Origin: Schistosoma haematobium
Taxonomy: Eukaryota > Platyhelminthes > Trematoda > Strigeidida > Schistosomatidae
Assembly (NCBI RefSeq): GCF_000699445.3
Contig: NC_067195.1
Span: 86,996,569 to 87,060,568, forward strand
DNA: 64,000 bases
Direction: 5' to 3'
In this document: piece after piece, positions 61,201-64,000 of the stretch
How positions within the stretch are numbered: the first letter of the stretch is position 1
How the letters are laid out: every line of letters starts with the position of its first letter
The notes under the pieces: generated by a model
Seen by the model: only the letters and a program-made list of their open reading frames with translations
Database searches by the model: none
Told to the model about the DNA's origin: nothing
Made by a program: the position numbers and the translations under genes

Positions 61201-63007
61201 ATCTAACCAGATGGAAACTATGGTACATACATTTCTTTAAGGGTGTGATATGTTAAACTTAATGTATTAGGATCCAATAATTAAGATTTCCCTACTTCAG
61301 CTAGTTTGCAATACACTCCATCATTGATTGTCTCAATTCCAAACACTTCAACTCATAAATTCTGATTAAAACTTTGAAAAATCAAAACAATGGAGCAGAA
61401 AACAGATGCCTTAAACCTTTTGACTGCACATAGTGTGCATTCAAGATCCTTCCTGCGATCAAACATGTAACCTTCAAGTTTTTAAGGGAATGCTTAACAA
61501 TTGAACTATTTAGTTAGTTGGCCTAGATCTCCTGTCCCGTACACACGAACAAATGCATAGGAAGAAAACTAGCGTGATAGCAGTCTCTGTATCACTGGGC
61601 CTCAGCATATACAAGAGTGGAAGAAAGATCCTGAAATACGCCATGAAGAACATCAAATTAATCAAACTTGATGGAGAAACTCTAGAAGAGCTTAAATCTT
61701 TCACGTACCTGGTCAGCAGCATCATCGATGAACAAGGAGGATCTGATGCAGAAATAAAAGTGAAGATTGATAAAGTAAGAAAAGCATTCCTATGGTTGCA
61801 CAATACATAGAACTCAAAATAACAGTCTGTCAACCAATATAAAAGTCACAATATTCAATATGAACGTCAACACAGTCATTTCTACTGTACGGAACTGAAA
61901 CTTTGGGAACTACTACATCCATCGTCAAATAGATACAAGTATTTATAAACAGTTGTCTACGTAAGATACTGAATGTCCATTGTTGGCCGGATATCATCAG
62001 CAACAGCTTACTAAGTGACAGAAAAAACAATTTCTAGTTGAAATGGAAATTAGGAAAAGACGTTAGATGTAGATAGAACATACATTACGGAGATCATCAA
62101 ACTAAATCATGAGGCAAGCATTTACTGTCTGGAATCGTGAAGGGAAACGAAAAAGTGAGTGGTCGAACAACGCAGTGCGTCAAAAATCGGAAGTAGACAT
62201 GAAGAGAATCAATAGCTACTGGAAACAACTGGTAAGGAAATAGAAGCAGATACGAAAAGAATGAATAACAACTGGATAGATGTGGAAAGGATTGCCCAGG
62301 ACAAGGTTGGATGGAGAGTGATGATGGGCGGCCTATGCTCCTCCACGACGTGTGGTAACAGTCGTTATTTCAATTAACTGTACAACCTACTCAAGTACGT
62401 TTATGAAAAGTTTGCGACCTATTCACTGTACACGTTACAAAAGTGCCTTATCAGAGACATCGTGGTTGCTGATAATATGCAGCGGAAAAAAGTACATTGT
62501 TCAGATGTCGACTTCTGAAATGCTAATATCCAACTTGTGATCATTCAATATGTTATCATCAGGATAGATCAAGAAATAAGAAATGAGAAACTTATTGAAA
62601 TACTTCGTGTTGACAACTCTATATTGTACCAATGATCGAATAATGAATAAGGCTTATAATTGTTATTATTATTTATTGTTCACTTACCATTACCGCTTTT
62701 TCTGGATCGGATTTTGATGAATCATGAAATCGTGAACTTGAACTCGTGTTTAAATTTTGAAAATTTGATAAACTTGGTGAATTATATTGTTCCATTTGAT
62801 TTGATACTTCTGTATCATCATTAATTGCACCACTAGTACTATCAGCACCACCACCACCACCACCGCCACCACTACATACTGTTAGTCGATTACTACGATA
62901 TACAGTTAATGCAGAATTTTGTGCTGATGTTTGTGATGTAGATAATTGTTGCAGAACTGAACGATTTCGTGTAACTGAACGTGCTAATCGAGCAAATTTA
63001 CTTAAAC
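34863..63007 (-). CDS. eag: Ether-a-go-go (EAG/Kv10, KCNH) voltage-gated K+ channel, 5' end outside window
   Basis: Eight minus-strand exons splice in phase: 63007-62688, 56411-56013, 53459-53187, 48710-48569, 46061-45862, 41959-41707, 38811-38612, 37283-34863. They give 1401 residues plus stop. Order of parts: [19 protein letters not shown] (linker region that binds calmodulin in EAG1); [20 protein letters not shown] before S1; S1-S3; S4 with [18 protein letters not shown]5; pore with TSIGFGN; S6; [14 protein letters not shown]-linker; CNBHD with [17 protein letters not shown] and [25 protein letters not shown] motif; coiled coil; and a long low-complexity tail. EAG rather than ERG or ELK is supported by [14 protein letters not shown] and the CNBHD wording. 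In other animals EAG channels form tetramers in the plasma membrane and are inhibited by Ca2+-calmodulin. The PAS domain exons must lie beyond 64000. Confidence 0.95.
36366..36527 (-). other. Predicted C-terminal tetramerisation coiled coil of EAG
   Basis: Encodes [20 protein letters not shown] and [20 protein letters not shown] with hydrophobic residues at heptad-like spacing. It compares with the VRHELKEDIKALNAKM helix of human EAG1. This is inference from pattern only. Confidence 0.7.
37385..37550 (+). mobile_element. SINE-C with tRNA-like head and hammerhead core
   Basis: Head GGTCCGGATAGCTCAGTGGT (A-box-like) and GGGATCGAATCCGTCAGGGA (B-box-like), then CAAACCCTG directly before the hammerhead core. 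It lies in the intron between the last two EAG exons, antisense to the gene. Confidence 0.8.
37485..37535 (+). ncRNA. Hammerhead ribozyme core in SINE-C
   Basis: CTGACGAG at 37495-37502, stem II TGC/GCA with loop CAAGTA, CGAAA at 37515-37519, then TCTAGGTGG where other copies have CCTAGGTC. Core bases are intact. The cleavage triplet is changed to GTG in this copy, and the 3' half of stem I is diverged, so cleavage here is doubtful. The family consensus would pair AAACCCTG with CAGGGTTT. Confidence 0.65.
37610..37770 (+). mobile_element. SINE-C, decayed copy
   Basis: GTTTAATAGTAATGTCTCAA, CAGGTTCGAATTATATG (B-box-like), then GATAACTGGCAGGTAACACG and AAATCTAAGT, a mutated ribozyme section. 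Confidence 0.6.
38100..38575 (-). repeat. R520 repeat
   Basis: Reverse R520 with TGTCCGGCGCTGTAACCGGG and CACCTACTCCGGCTTGAGCA, 40 bp from the EAG exon at 38612. Confidence 0.8.
38612..38811 (-). CDS. eag: EAG exon: end of CNBHD
   Basis: The split Gly codon is completed, then [20 protein letters not shown] and [17 protein letters not shown], ending with [11 protein letters not shown] at the donor CGT|GTAAGT. All reading phases match the flanking exons. Confidence 0.94.
38940..39110 (+). mobile_element. RTE-B 5' UTR fragment
   Basis: CCCCTGGGGCTACTGTCGGT, AAGGTTGGGTATGGGATTAG and ACGCTAACCAGAAAAAAAGT match the 5' end at 30910-31030. Confidence 0.7.
39798..40087 (+). mobile_element. MITE (8-9-bp TSD family), no clear target duplication
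   Basis: Ends GATGAGACTATATTTTATGG and TAAATTATAGTCTCACC are inverted repeats. The internal sequence is the reverse of 26656-26960. Flanks do not match, so duplication lost or ends rearranged. Confidence 0.7.
40088..41230. other. EAG intron, nothing recognised
   Basis: Plain AT-rich intron sequence with no exon and no repeat family I could identify. Confidence 0.6.
41240..41665. mobile_element. Two SINE-B copies head to head
   Basis: 41240-41400 is minus-strand SINE-B with its core intact on the minus strand (CTGAGGAG ... CGAAAC, from GACTCCTCAGCAGTGCGCAT). 41440-41660 is plus-strand SINE-B with CTGGGTTCGAATCACGTGAG as B box and a broken ribozyme (CTGCCAAGG). Sits just below an EAG exon. 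Confidence 0.75.
41285..41340 (-). ncRNA. Hammerhead ribozyme core in SINE-B (minus strand)
   Basis: Minus strand: GCACTG, CTGAGGAG, TCC..GAA stem II with one mismatch, CGAAAC, then GTTCATC and TAGTAT. Core residues are intact. Stem I is weakened by one mismatch and two G-U pairs. The cleavage triplet ATC fits the NUH rule. Confidence 0.55.
41707..41959 (-). CDS. eag: EAG exon: cyclic-nucleotide-binding homology domain, first part
   Basis: Reads [20 protein letters not shown], then [37 protein letters not shown] and [17 protein letters not shown]. In EAG channels this domain does not bind cyclic nucleotides strongly and an internal ligand segment fills the pocket. Acceptor CCATTAG, donor TTAG|GTAAGT. 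Confidence 0.95.
42040..42785 (-). mobile_element. RTE-B LINE, 3' fragment, well preserved
   Basis: 204-codon open frame on the minus strand: [60 protein letters not shown] and [20 protein letters not shown], followed by [13 protein letters not shown] and the TAAG tail. This is the C-terminal, post-RT part. 5' truncated, as is usual for LINE insertions. Nearly identical to 59226-59948. Confidence 0.88.
43690..44610 (-). mobile_element. CR1/jockey-like LINE remnant
   Basis: Minus-strand pieces: [19 protein letters not shown], then FEDDVNI where YADD(V/L) is expected, [34 protein letters not shown] and [20 protein letters not shown]. Then [20 protein letters not shown], and [19 protein letters not shown] near the end. 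This order (RT palm, then the LGV thumb region, then the RR.RSDLI tail) is typical of CR1/jockey elements. The first catalytic Y-A is lost and stops are present. Confidence 0.8.
44868..45365. mobile_element. Fold-back element split by a SINE-B
   Basis: 44868-44995 and 45270-45365 are the two arms of the fold-back family (ACAGCTTGTCATGACAGGTT; GATGATGTCGTTCAGAAGAG). A plus-strand SINE-B occupies 45000-45268. Confidence 0.75.
45000..45268 (+). mobile_element. SINE-B, near full length, inside a fold-back element
   Basis: 5' GGTATCTACGTCAATACAAT, A-box-like CAGCTCAGTGGTCTAGAGG, B box CTGGGTTCGAATCCTGCG, ribozyme section CTGAGGAG..CGAAAC at 45169-45200, 3' body to ATGATCTCAATC. The core is intact but the cleavage triplet reads GCC. 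Stem I is CACTT/AAGTG, changed on both sides relative to the CACTG/CAGTG consensus. Confidence 0.8.
45375..45765. mobile_element. Two SINE-A copies in opposite orientation
   Basis: 45375-45585 is minus-strand SINE-A body plus ribozyme (CTGACGAGTCCCAAATAGGA, then AAACGCG: the CG before GAAA region is lost). 45590-45765 is plus-strand head and ribozyme (CAGAAGAG in place of CTGATGAG). Both cores are broken. Immediately downstream of an EAG exon in genomic order. Confidence 0.75.
45862..46061 (-). CDS. eag: EAG exon: S6 end and C-linker
   Basis: Reads [20 protein letters not shown] then [20 protein letters not shown] and [21 protein letters not shown]. The [13 protein letters not shown] block is the conserved EAG gate-to-C-linker junction. 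Donor AAA|GTAAG. Confidence 0.95.
46217..46539 (+). mobile_element. MITE with 9-bp target duplication
   Basis: Ends GGCCAGACTCTAATATATGG and CACAAATTAGAGTCTCGCT are inverted repeats. Exact flanking ATAAACAAG at 46208-46216 and 46540-46548. 323 bp, no open frame of note. Confidence 0.85.
46660..47050 (-). mobile_element. LTR-like repeat, family 2
   Basis: Read on the minus strand it starts TGTTGGGATCGATTTATGAA and holds TATATTCTTATTGTGTAACT. Related to 11900-12305. No internal retroelement genes next to it; probably solo. Confidence 0.5.
47490..47700 (+). mobile_element. SINE-B, ribozyme mutated
   Basis: Head GATGCCGATTCTGTGGGCTA, B box TTGGTTCGAATCCCGGATG, then CTGATGAGGAGTCCC and CGAGAC (GAAA changed to GAGA). 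3' body ends CATGAATTCAACCATT. Confidence 0.75.
47930..48260 (+). mobile_element. LTR-like repeat, family 1
   Basis: Second copy of the 10490-10925 repeat: ATTTAAATCGCGTTAG, GCCAACTCCCATTTGA, GGGCACACACATATGC, ending CGACACTACAAG. Confidence 0.55.
48290..48530 (+). mobile_element. SINE-B, ribozyme mutated
   Basis: CAATGGTCTAGAGGCTAAGC head, CTGAGGAG core but CGAGAC instead of CGAAAC. It ends 40 bp before the EAG pore exon, antisense to it. Confidence 0.7.
48569..48710 (-). CDS. eag: EAG exon: pore helix, selectivity filter and S6
   Basis: Encodes [20 protein letters not shown] followed by [25 protein letters not shown] is the K+ selectivity filter of the EAG type (GFGN instead of the GYGD of most K+ channels). 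Donor GGAG|GTAAGT. Confidence 0.96.
48838..49065. mobile_element. Fold-back element carrying a SINE-B fragment
   Basis: Outer parts GATGGAGTTTTGCTCTCGGA and ATAAAACTCTATCAAAATC belong to the fold-back family. 48895-49020 is the 3' half of a SINE-B with CTAAGGAG in the core (dead). Confidence 0.7.
49470..49860 (-). mobile_element. SINE-B, minus strand, ribozyme mutated
   Basis: Reads on the minus strand as head (CGGCATCC..TCTAGATC reversed), ATGACGAG instead of CTGANGAG, then GAAACGGCC and the 3' body. A second short 3' body lies at 49800-49860. Confidence 0.7.
49873..50657 (+). mobile_element. MITE, 785-bp copy with nested end and 8-bp target duplication
   Basis: Left end GGCGAGACTGTAATTTATGG, right end CCATAAATTAGAGTCACGCC, flanks GCTTTTCC at 49865-49872 and 50658-50665. 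The first ~160 bp repeat those of 46217-46539 almost exactly. Then a second left-end-like word (GGCGAGAATATAATTTGTGG, near 50025) begins a longer inner part. No transposase recognised. Confidence 0.8.
50870..50897 (+). repeat. (GAA)n microsatellite
   Basis: About nine GAA units. Confidence 0.9.
51224..51250 (+). repeat. GT microsatellite
   Basis: GT run with one C interruption; a G-run follows at 51283-51291. Confidence 0.9.
51420..51815 (-). repeat. R520 repeat
   Basis: Reverse copy: ATCCGTTCTCCTTCTC, ACACTTTAACCGGTTTGGTG and GTGACCGGCTACACATGGGA. Confidence 0.75.
52180..52320 (+). mobile_element. Fold-back element, one arm only
   Basis: GATGGAGTTTTTGTTCTCTG, AGCTTTCATCGTTCTTCTGA and CATCATCAGCACAAACTTC are one arm plus the junction to TACCTGAGCTACAAATCTTC. 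The second arm is deleted. Confidence 0.7.
52925..53150. mobile_element. Two SINE-B 3' halves head to head
   Basis: 52930-53040 is minus-strand (AGACCACCATGAAAAACCTG, GTGGGACTCCTTAACAGTGC). 53040-53150 is plus-strand (GGTTCAAATCTCACGAGGCG, AGGAGTCCCATAGTAGGACG, AAACAGTC). Both ribozymes carry core mutations. It abuts the EAG S4-S5 exon at 53187. Confidence 0.75.
53187..53459 (-). CDS. eag: EAG exon: S4, S5 and turret
   Basis: 91 codons. S4 reads [20 protein letters not shown], with basic residues at the usual spacing. S5 reads [20 protein letters not shown]. The turret includes NWTSG at its end, a possible N-glycosylation sequon. Acceptor ATATACAG, donor GGT|GTAAGT. Confidence 0.95.
53550..54140 (+). 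mobile_element. RTE-B 5' UTR split by another repeat
   Basis: 53555-53700 (GAGGCTACTGCCGGTTCCAA, GATAACCAGAAGAAAATAAT) and 54016-54140 (TCTTTATTAAGAAGAGTTAT, CAACCAGATCAACCATTAAT) are contiguous in the copy at 56555-56830. The insert 53701-54015 is the partner of the repeat at 14803-15260. Confidence 0.7.
54530..54850 (-). mobile_element. SINE-B, minus strand, well preserved head
   Basis: Minus strand: GCCGGCTCAGTGGTCTAATG, CGCGCGAAGCC, CTGCGTCTGAATCCCGCGGG (B box one change), CTGAGGAGTCCCATATTGAG, then ACGGGACGG in place of CGAAACGG. The ribozyme is dead by that change. Confidence 0.8.
55485..55950 (-). repeat. R520 repeat
   Basis: Reverse copy close to the EAG S1-S3 exon: CTATCTCTCCAATCGCTTTC, TGGTGACCGGCTATCATAGG and CACCAGCTTCGGTTTGGGTT. 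Confidence 0.75.
55967..55992 (+). repeat. TA microsatellite beside an EAG splice donor
   Basis: Pure AT run, about 20 bp from the donor of the S1-S3 exon. Confidence 0.9.
56013..56411 (-). CDS. eag: EAG exon: S1, S2 and S3 of the voltage sensor
   Basis: 133 whole codons. It reads [20 protein letters not shown], then S1 ([16 protein letters not shown]), S2 ([20 protein letters not shown]) and S3 ([19 protein letters not shown]). The acidic residues of S2 and S3 that pair with S4 arginines are present. Acceptor AATTATAG, donor CAA|GTAAGT. Confidence 0.95.
56555..56830 (+). mobile_element. RTE-B 5' UTR fragment
   Basis: AAGGCTACTGTCGGTCACAA, GGAGGTTGGGCATGGGATGA and CCTTCTGACAACTAGATCAA; the longest uninterrupted 5' UTR copy here. 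Confidence 0.7.
57085..57470 (-). mobile_element. LTR-like repeat, family 1
   Basis: Reverse copy of the repeat at 10490 and 47930: TGTAGTGTTAGTTACTATGT at the left end, GTTGGCTCACACACC and CTTATTTAATTCGATTAC near the right. Confidence 0.55.
57640..58015. mobile_element. Two SINE-C copies facing each other
   Basis: 57640-57940 is minus-strand SINE-C with an intact hammerhead core. 57945-58015 is the plus-strand ribozyme end and tail of another (AACACGAAACTTAAGTCCAG, CTGTTGACTACCTCCAACCA). Confidence 0.75.
57840..57890 (-). ncRNA. Hammerhead ribozyme core in SINE-C (minus strand)
   Basis: Minus strand: CTGACGAG (57882-57875), TGC/GCA stem II, CGAAAC (GAAA at 57862-57859), stem III around CCTAGG and cleavage triplet GTC. 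All core residues are kept. Stem I is imperfect: CACCTTG before the core and TAACGTTTCC after the site pair poorly. Confidence 0.65.
58318..58640. mobile_element. Fold-back element
   Basis: Left arm GATCGAGTTTTGTTCTTTCA and CTTCAGGTAGAAGTGAAGTG, right arm ACACTTCTACCTGAAGTTTG and CTTAGAGAACAAAATTCC. A shortened left arm compared with 6958-7293. Confidence 0.8.
59226..59948 (+). mobile_element. RTE-B LINE, 3' fragment, well preserved, inserted into a SINE-B
   Basis: Open frame 59222-59773: [60 protein letters not shown] and [20 protein letters not shown], then one frameshift before RRRGRPK-type sequence. It ends TTGGGAGTAACAGGCGTAAG. The flanks AATTC on both sides (59225 and 59947 regions) sit within a SINE-B 3' end, GTTGAATTC/ATGAGTC. 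Confidence 0.88.
59949..60210. mobile_element. Two SINE-B 3' parts head to head
   Basis: 59949-60035 is the minus-strand 3' half, and 60040-60205 a plus-strand unit from head (GATCTAGAGATTACATACTC, CTGGTTTCGAATCTTGCGAG) to ATGAATTCAACTATT. Ribozyme cores mutated in both. Confidence 0.75.
60310..60595 (+). mobile_element. Two tandem SINE-A units (Sm-alpha-like)
   Basis: 60315-60425 is a 3' body (GCAATACGCACAGTATGCAT, CAATACCAAGTGAATTTAAC). 60435-60595 is the next head and ribozyme (GGACTCAGTAGCTGATGAAG with a deletion, GGGTTCAAGTCCCAGAATGA, CTGACGAATCTCAAATAGAA, then GAAACGCGCGTCCTGAATAC). Confidence 0.75.
60525..60585 (+). ncRNA. Hammerhead ribozyme, Sm-alpha type, variant
   Basis: Core CTGACGA and GAAAC retained. 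Stem I ATTCGG/CTGAAT still pairs with one G-U. Stem II is weaker (TCT/AGA). Cleavage triplet GTC present. Activity is uncertain because stem II closing pairs changed. Confidence 0.5.
60720..61220 (-). mobile_element. SINE-C debris
   Basis: CAAGTTGCATTATGGTCATT and GCTTACACAATATTGAG, and CAAATCGTACAGAGAGCAAC near 61094, resemble SINE-C head and tail words in mixed order. Too decayed to place ends. Confidence 0.4.
61545..62362 (+). mobile_element. RTE-B LINE, 3' fragment, decayed
   Basis: [19 protein letters not shown], then [20 protein letters not shown] and [18 protein letters not shown], followed by frameshifted [21 protein letters not shown] sequence and the end near GGCGGCCTATGCTC. More diverged from the other copies, so older or from a different subfamily. 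Confidence 0.75.
62688..63007 (-). CDS. eag: EAG exon: post-PAS linker
   Basis: Starts with two bases of a split codon, then [20 protein letters not shown], the equivalent of the EAG1 N-terminal calmodulin site. A run of eight glycines follows (GGC/GGT, plus positions about 62847-62870), then a Ser-rich stretch and SDPEKAVM at the donor ATG|GTAAGTG. The glycine run and Ser-rich part are not in vertebrate EAG1 and are probably disordered. Confidence 0.88.
62847..62870 (-). repeat. In-frame GGN run encoding poly-Gly in EAG
   Basis: Eight glycine codons in the post-PAS linker exon; the DNA is an ACC/GGT-type triplet run. Confidence 0.8.
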
Positions 63008-63194
63008 CTAAGTGAAATAAGGAAAAAAAAAGATTTTGAGAATAAAATACTTATTTGAAAATGATTGAAAATTATGAATGATTAAAAGTTATTTCTACAA
63101 AGGAAAGTGTTATCGATTATATCATTCATTGGAGCTGTACAGATGTACAAATGCTCTCAGAAGCGGTATATTCATTCTCTTAATTTACTAGTTG

Positions 63195-63700
63195 AATTCA
63201 TGAGTCCATCAAAGCTGGACCATCATGGAAAACCTGGAAGCACTGGATGGCCAAATCGTCCTAGTTTGGGACTCCATAGCAGTGAGCATCCATGATCTCG
63301 CCCGCGGGATACGAATTCAGTACCTATCGGTCTCGCGCACGAACGCTTAACCTTTAGACCACTGAGTCTGCATCCAACGGTGTTAATGTATAATTTCAAT
63401 CAATCCACAATATTGCGCCACCGTACACCATTGTATTTCCTGAAGTTCTGGTGAGAGGCTGTTTCCAGTGGAGTTTAACCGTGTTTGCTGTGAGATAATA
63501 ATTCACTGAAGACAATGGTGGACGGTGGCGCAGTTTCGTCAATTGGTTGAAGTTAGACATTAACACCGGTAGATGCCAGACCAGGGATGTAGAATTTGAG
63601 CGTTCTAGCGCAAAGCCGAGTATCCTGGGTTTGAGTCATGTTTACGGGATCGTGTATGCGTACTGCTGAGGAGAACTGTTAGATTTGTACTCGTAATGGA
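63195..63700. mobile_element. Two SINE-B copies head to head
   Basis: 63195-63425 is minus-strand from ATGAGTCCATCAAAGC to head (CTGAGTCTGCATCC reversed, GATACGAATTC at the B box). 63490-63690 is plus-strand with GATGCCAGACCAGGGATGTA and CCTGGGTTTGAGTCATGTTT, truncated within the ribozyme (CTGCTGAGGAG then foreign sequence). Confidence 0.75.
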
Positions 63701-64000
63701 TTAATCTCATTTATAGTAAAATTAAAGGTTAGGGAGAACCAAACAAACACATTAACTTTATATTGGCTTTCTAATCGAACCGATTGGCTGAGTGAGAAAT
63801 TATGATGAAATATCATCAGAAACGATTACCCCAAGTAGTGCTCGTCAAGGTTGTCCACTCAAGTACACAGTTCTAAGTTGTTGCTAACTGACTGGTTAAA
63901 GGTTAGGGGGAACTGAAAAGTTGTATTAAATTAGAATGTTATACACTGTACACTACTCATCCTTGTTTCTCAATGGTATCTTAACTAGATTCAATTGATT

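Noticed and set aside
63008..64000. A PAS-domain exon of EAG at the right edge
   Set aside because: No minus-strand frame resembling the PAS domain or its splice phase was found; the stretch is mostly SINE-B.

Overview
The window looks like genomic DNA of a blood fluke (Schistosoma or a close schistosomatid trematode). Four things point that way: AT-rich sequence with long introns; two animal genes split into many exons; tRNA-derived retroposons carrying hammerhead ribozymes, of the schistosome Sm-alpha type; and many RTE-clade LINE copies with the C-terminal sequence style familiar from schistosome genomes. No prokaryotic gene, viral gene or CRISPR array was seen.

Genes. (1) The 3' half of an unrecognised plus-strand gene: exons 804-1049, 3542-4185 and 7452-7555, whose splice phases fit together; its 5' end lies left of the window. 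(2) A complete plus-strand calcineurin B homologous protein (CHP1-like) gene, with six coding exons between 15756 and 28336 that splice in frame to 188 residues. (3) A minus-strand ether-a-go-go (EAG, Kv10/KCNH) potassium-channel gene, with eight exons from 63007 down to the stop at 34863. They encode 1401 residues, from the calmodulin-binding linker after the PAS region through S1-S6, the GFGN filter, C-linker, cyclic-nucleotide-binding homology domain and a very long low-complexity C-terminus. Its N-terminal PAS exons lie beyond 64000. Genes 2 and 3 converge on a repeat-filled gap, 28337-34862.

Repeats fill most of the rest. Two RTE LINE families are present: RTE-A with a TGAC-rich tail, best copy 18800-21690, and RTE-B with a TAAG tail, at least nine fragments. 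There is one CR1/jockey-like LINE remnant (43690-44610). Three tRNA-derived SINE-like families each carry a hammerhead ribozyme core: Sm-alpha-like (SINE-A), SINE-B and SINE-C. There is a small inverted-repeat DNA transposon family with 8-9-bp target duplications, a fold-back element family, a ~500-bp unclassified repeat, an inverted pair of another ~500-bp repeat, and two LTR-like families.

How it fits together: the two recognised genes both relate to calcium and ion homeostasis (an NHE/calcineurin regulator and a voltage-gated K+ channel regulated by calmodulin in other animals), but they are separate transcription units and nothing shows co-regulation. The most unusual content is the set of ribozyme-bearing SINE families, their head-to-head arrangements inside EAG introns, and the long C-terminus of the channel.
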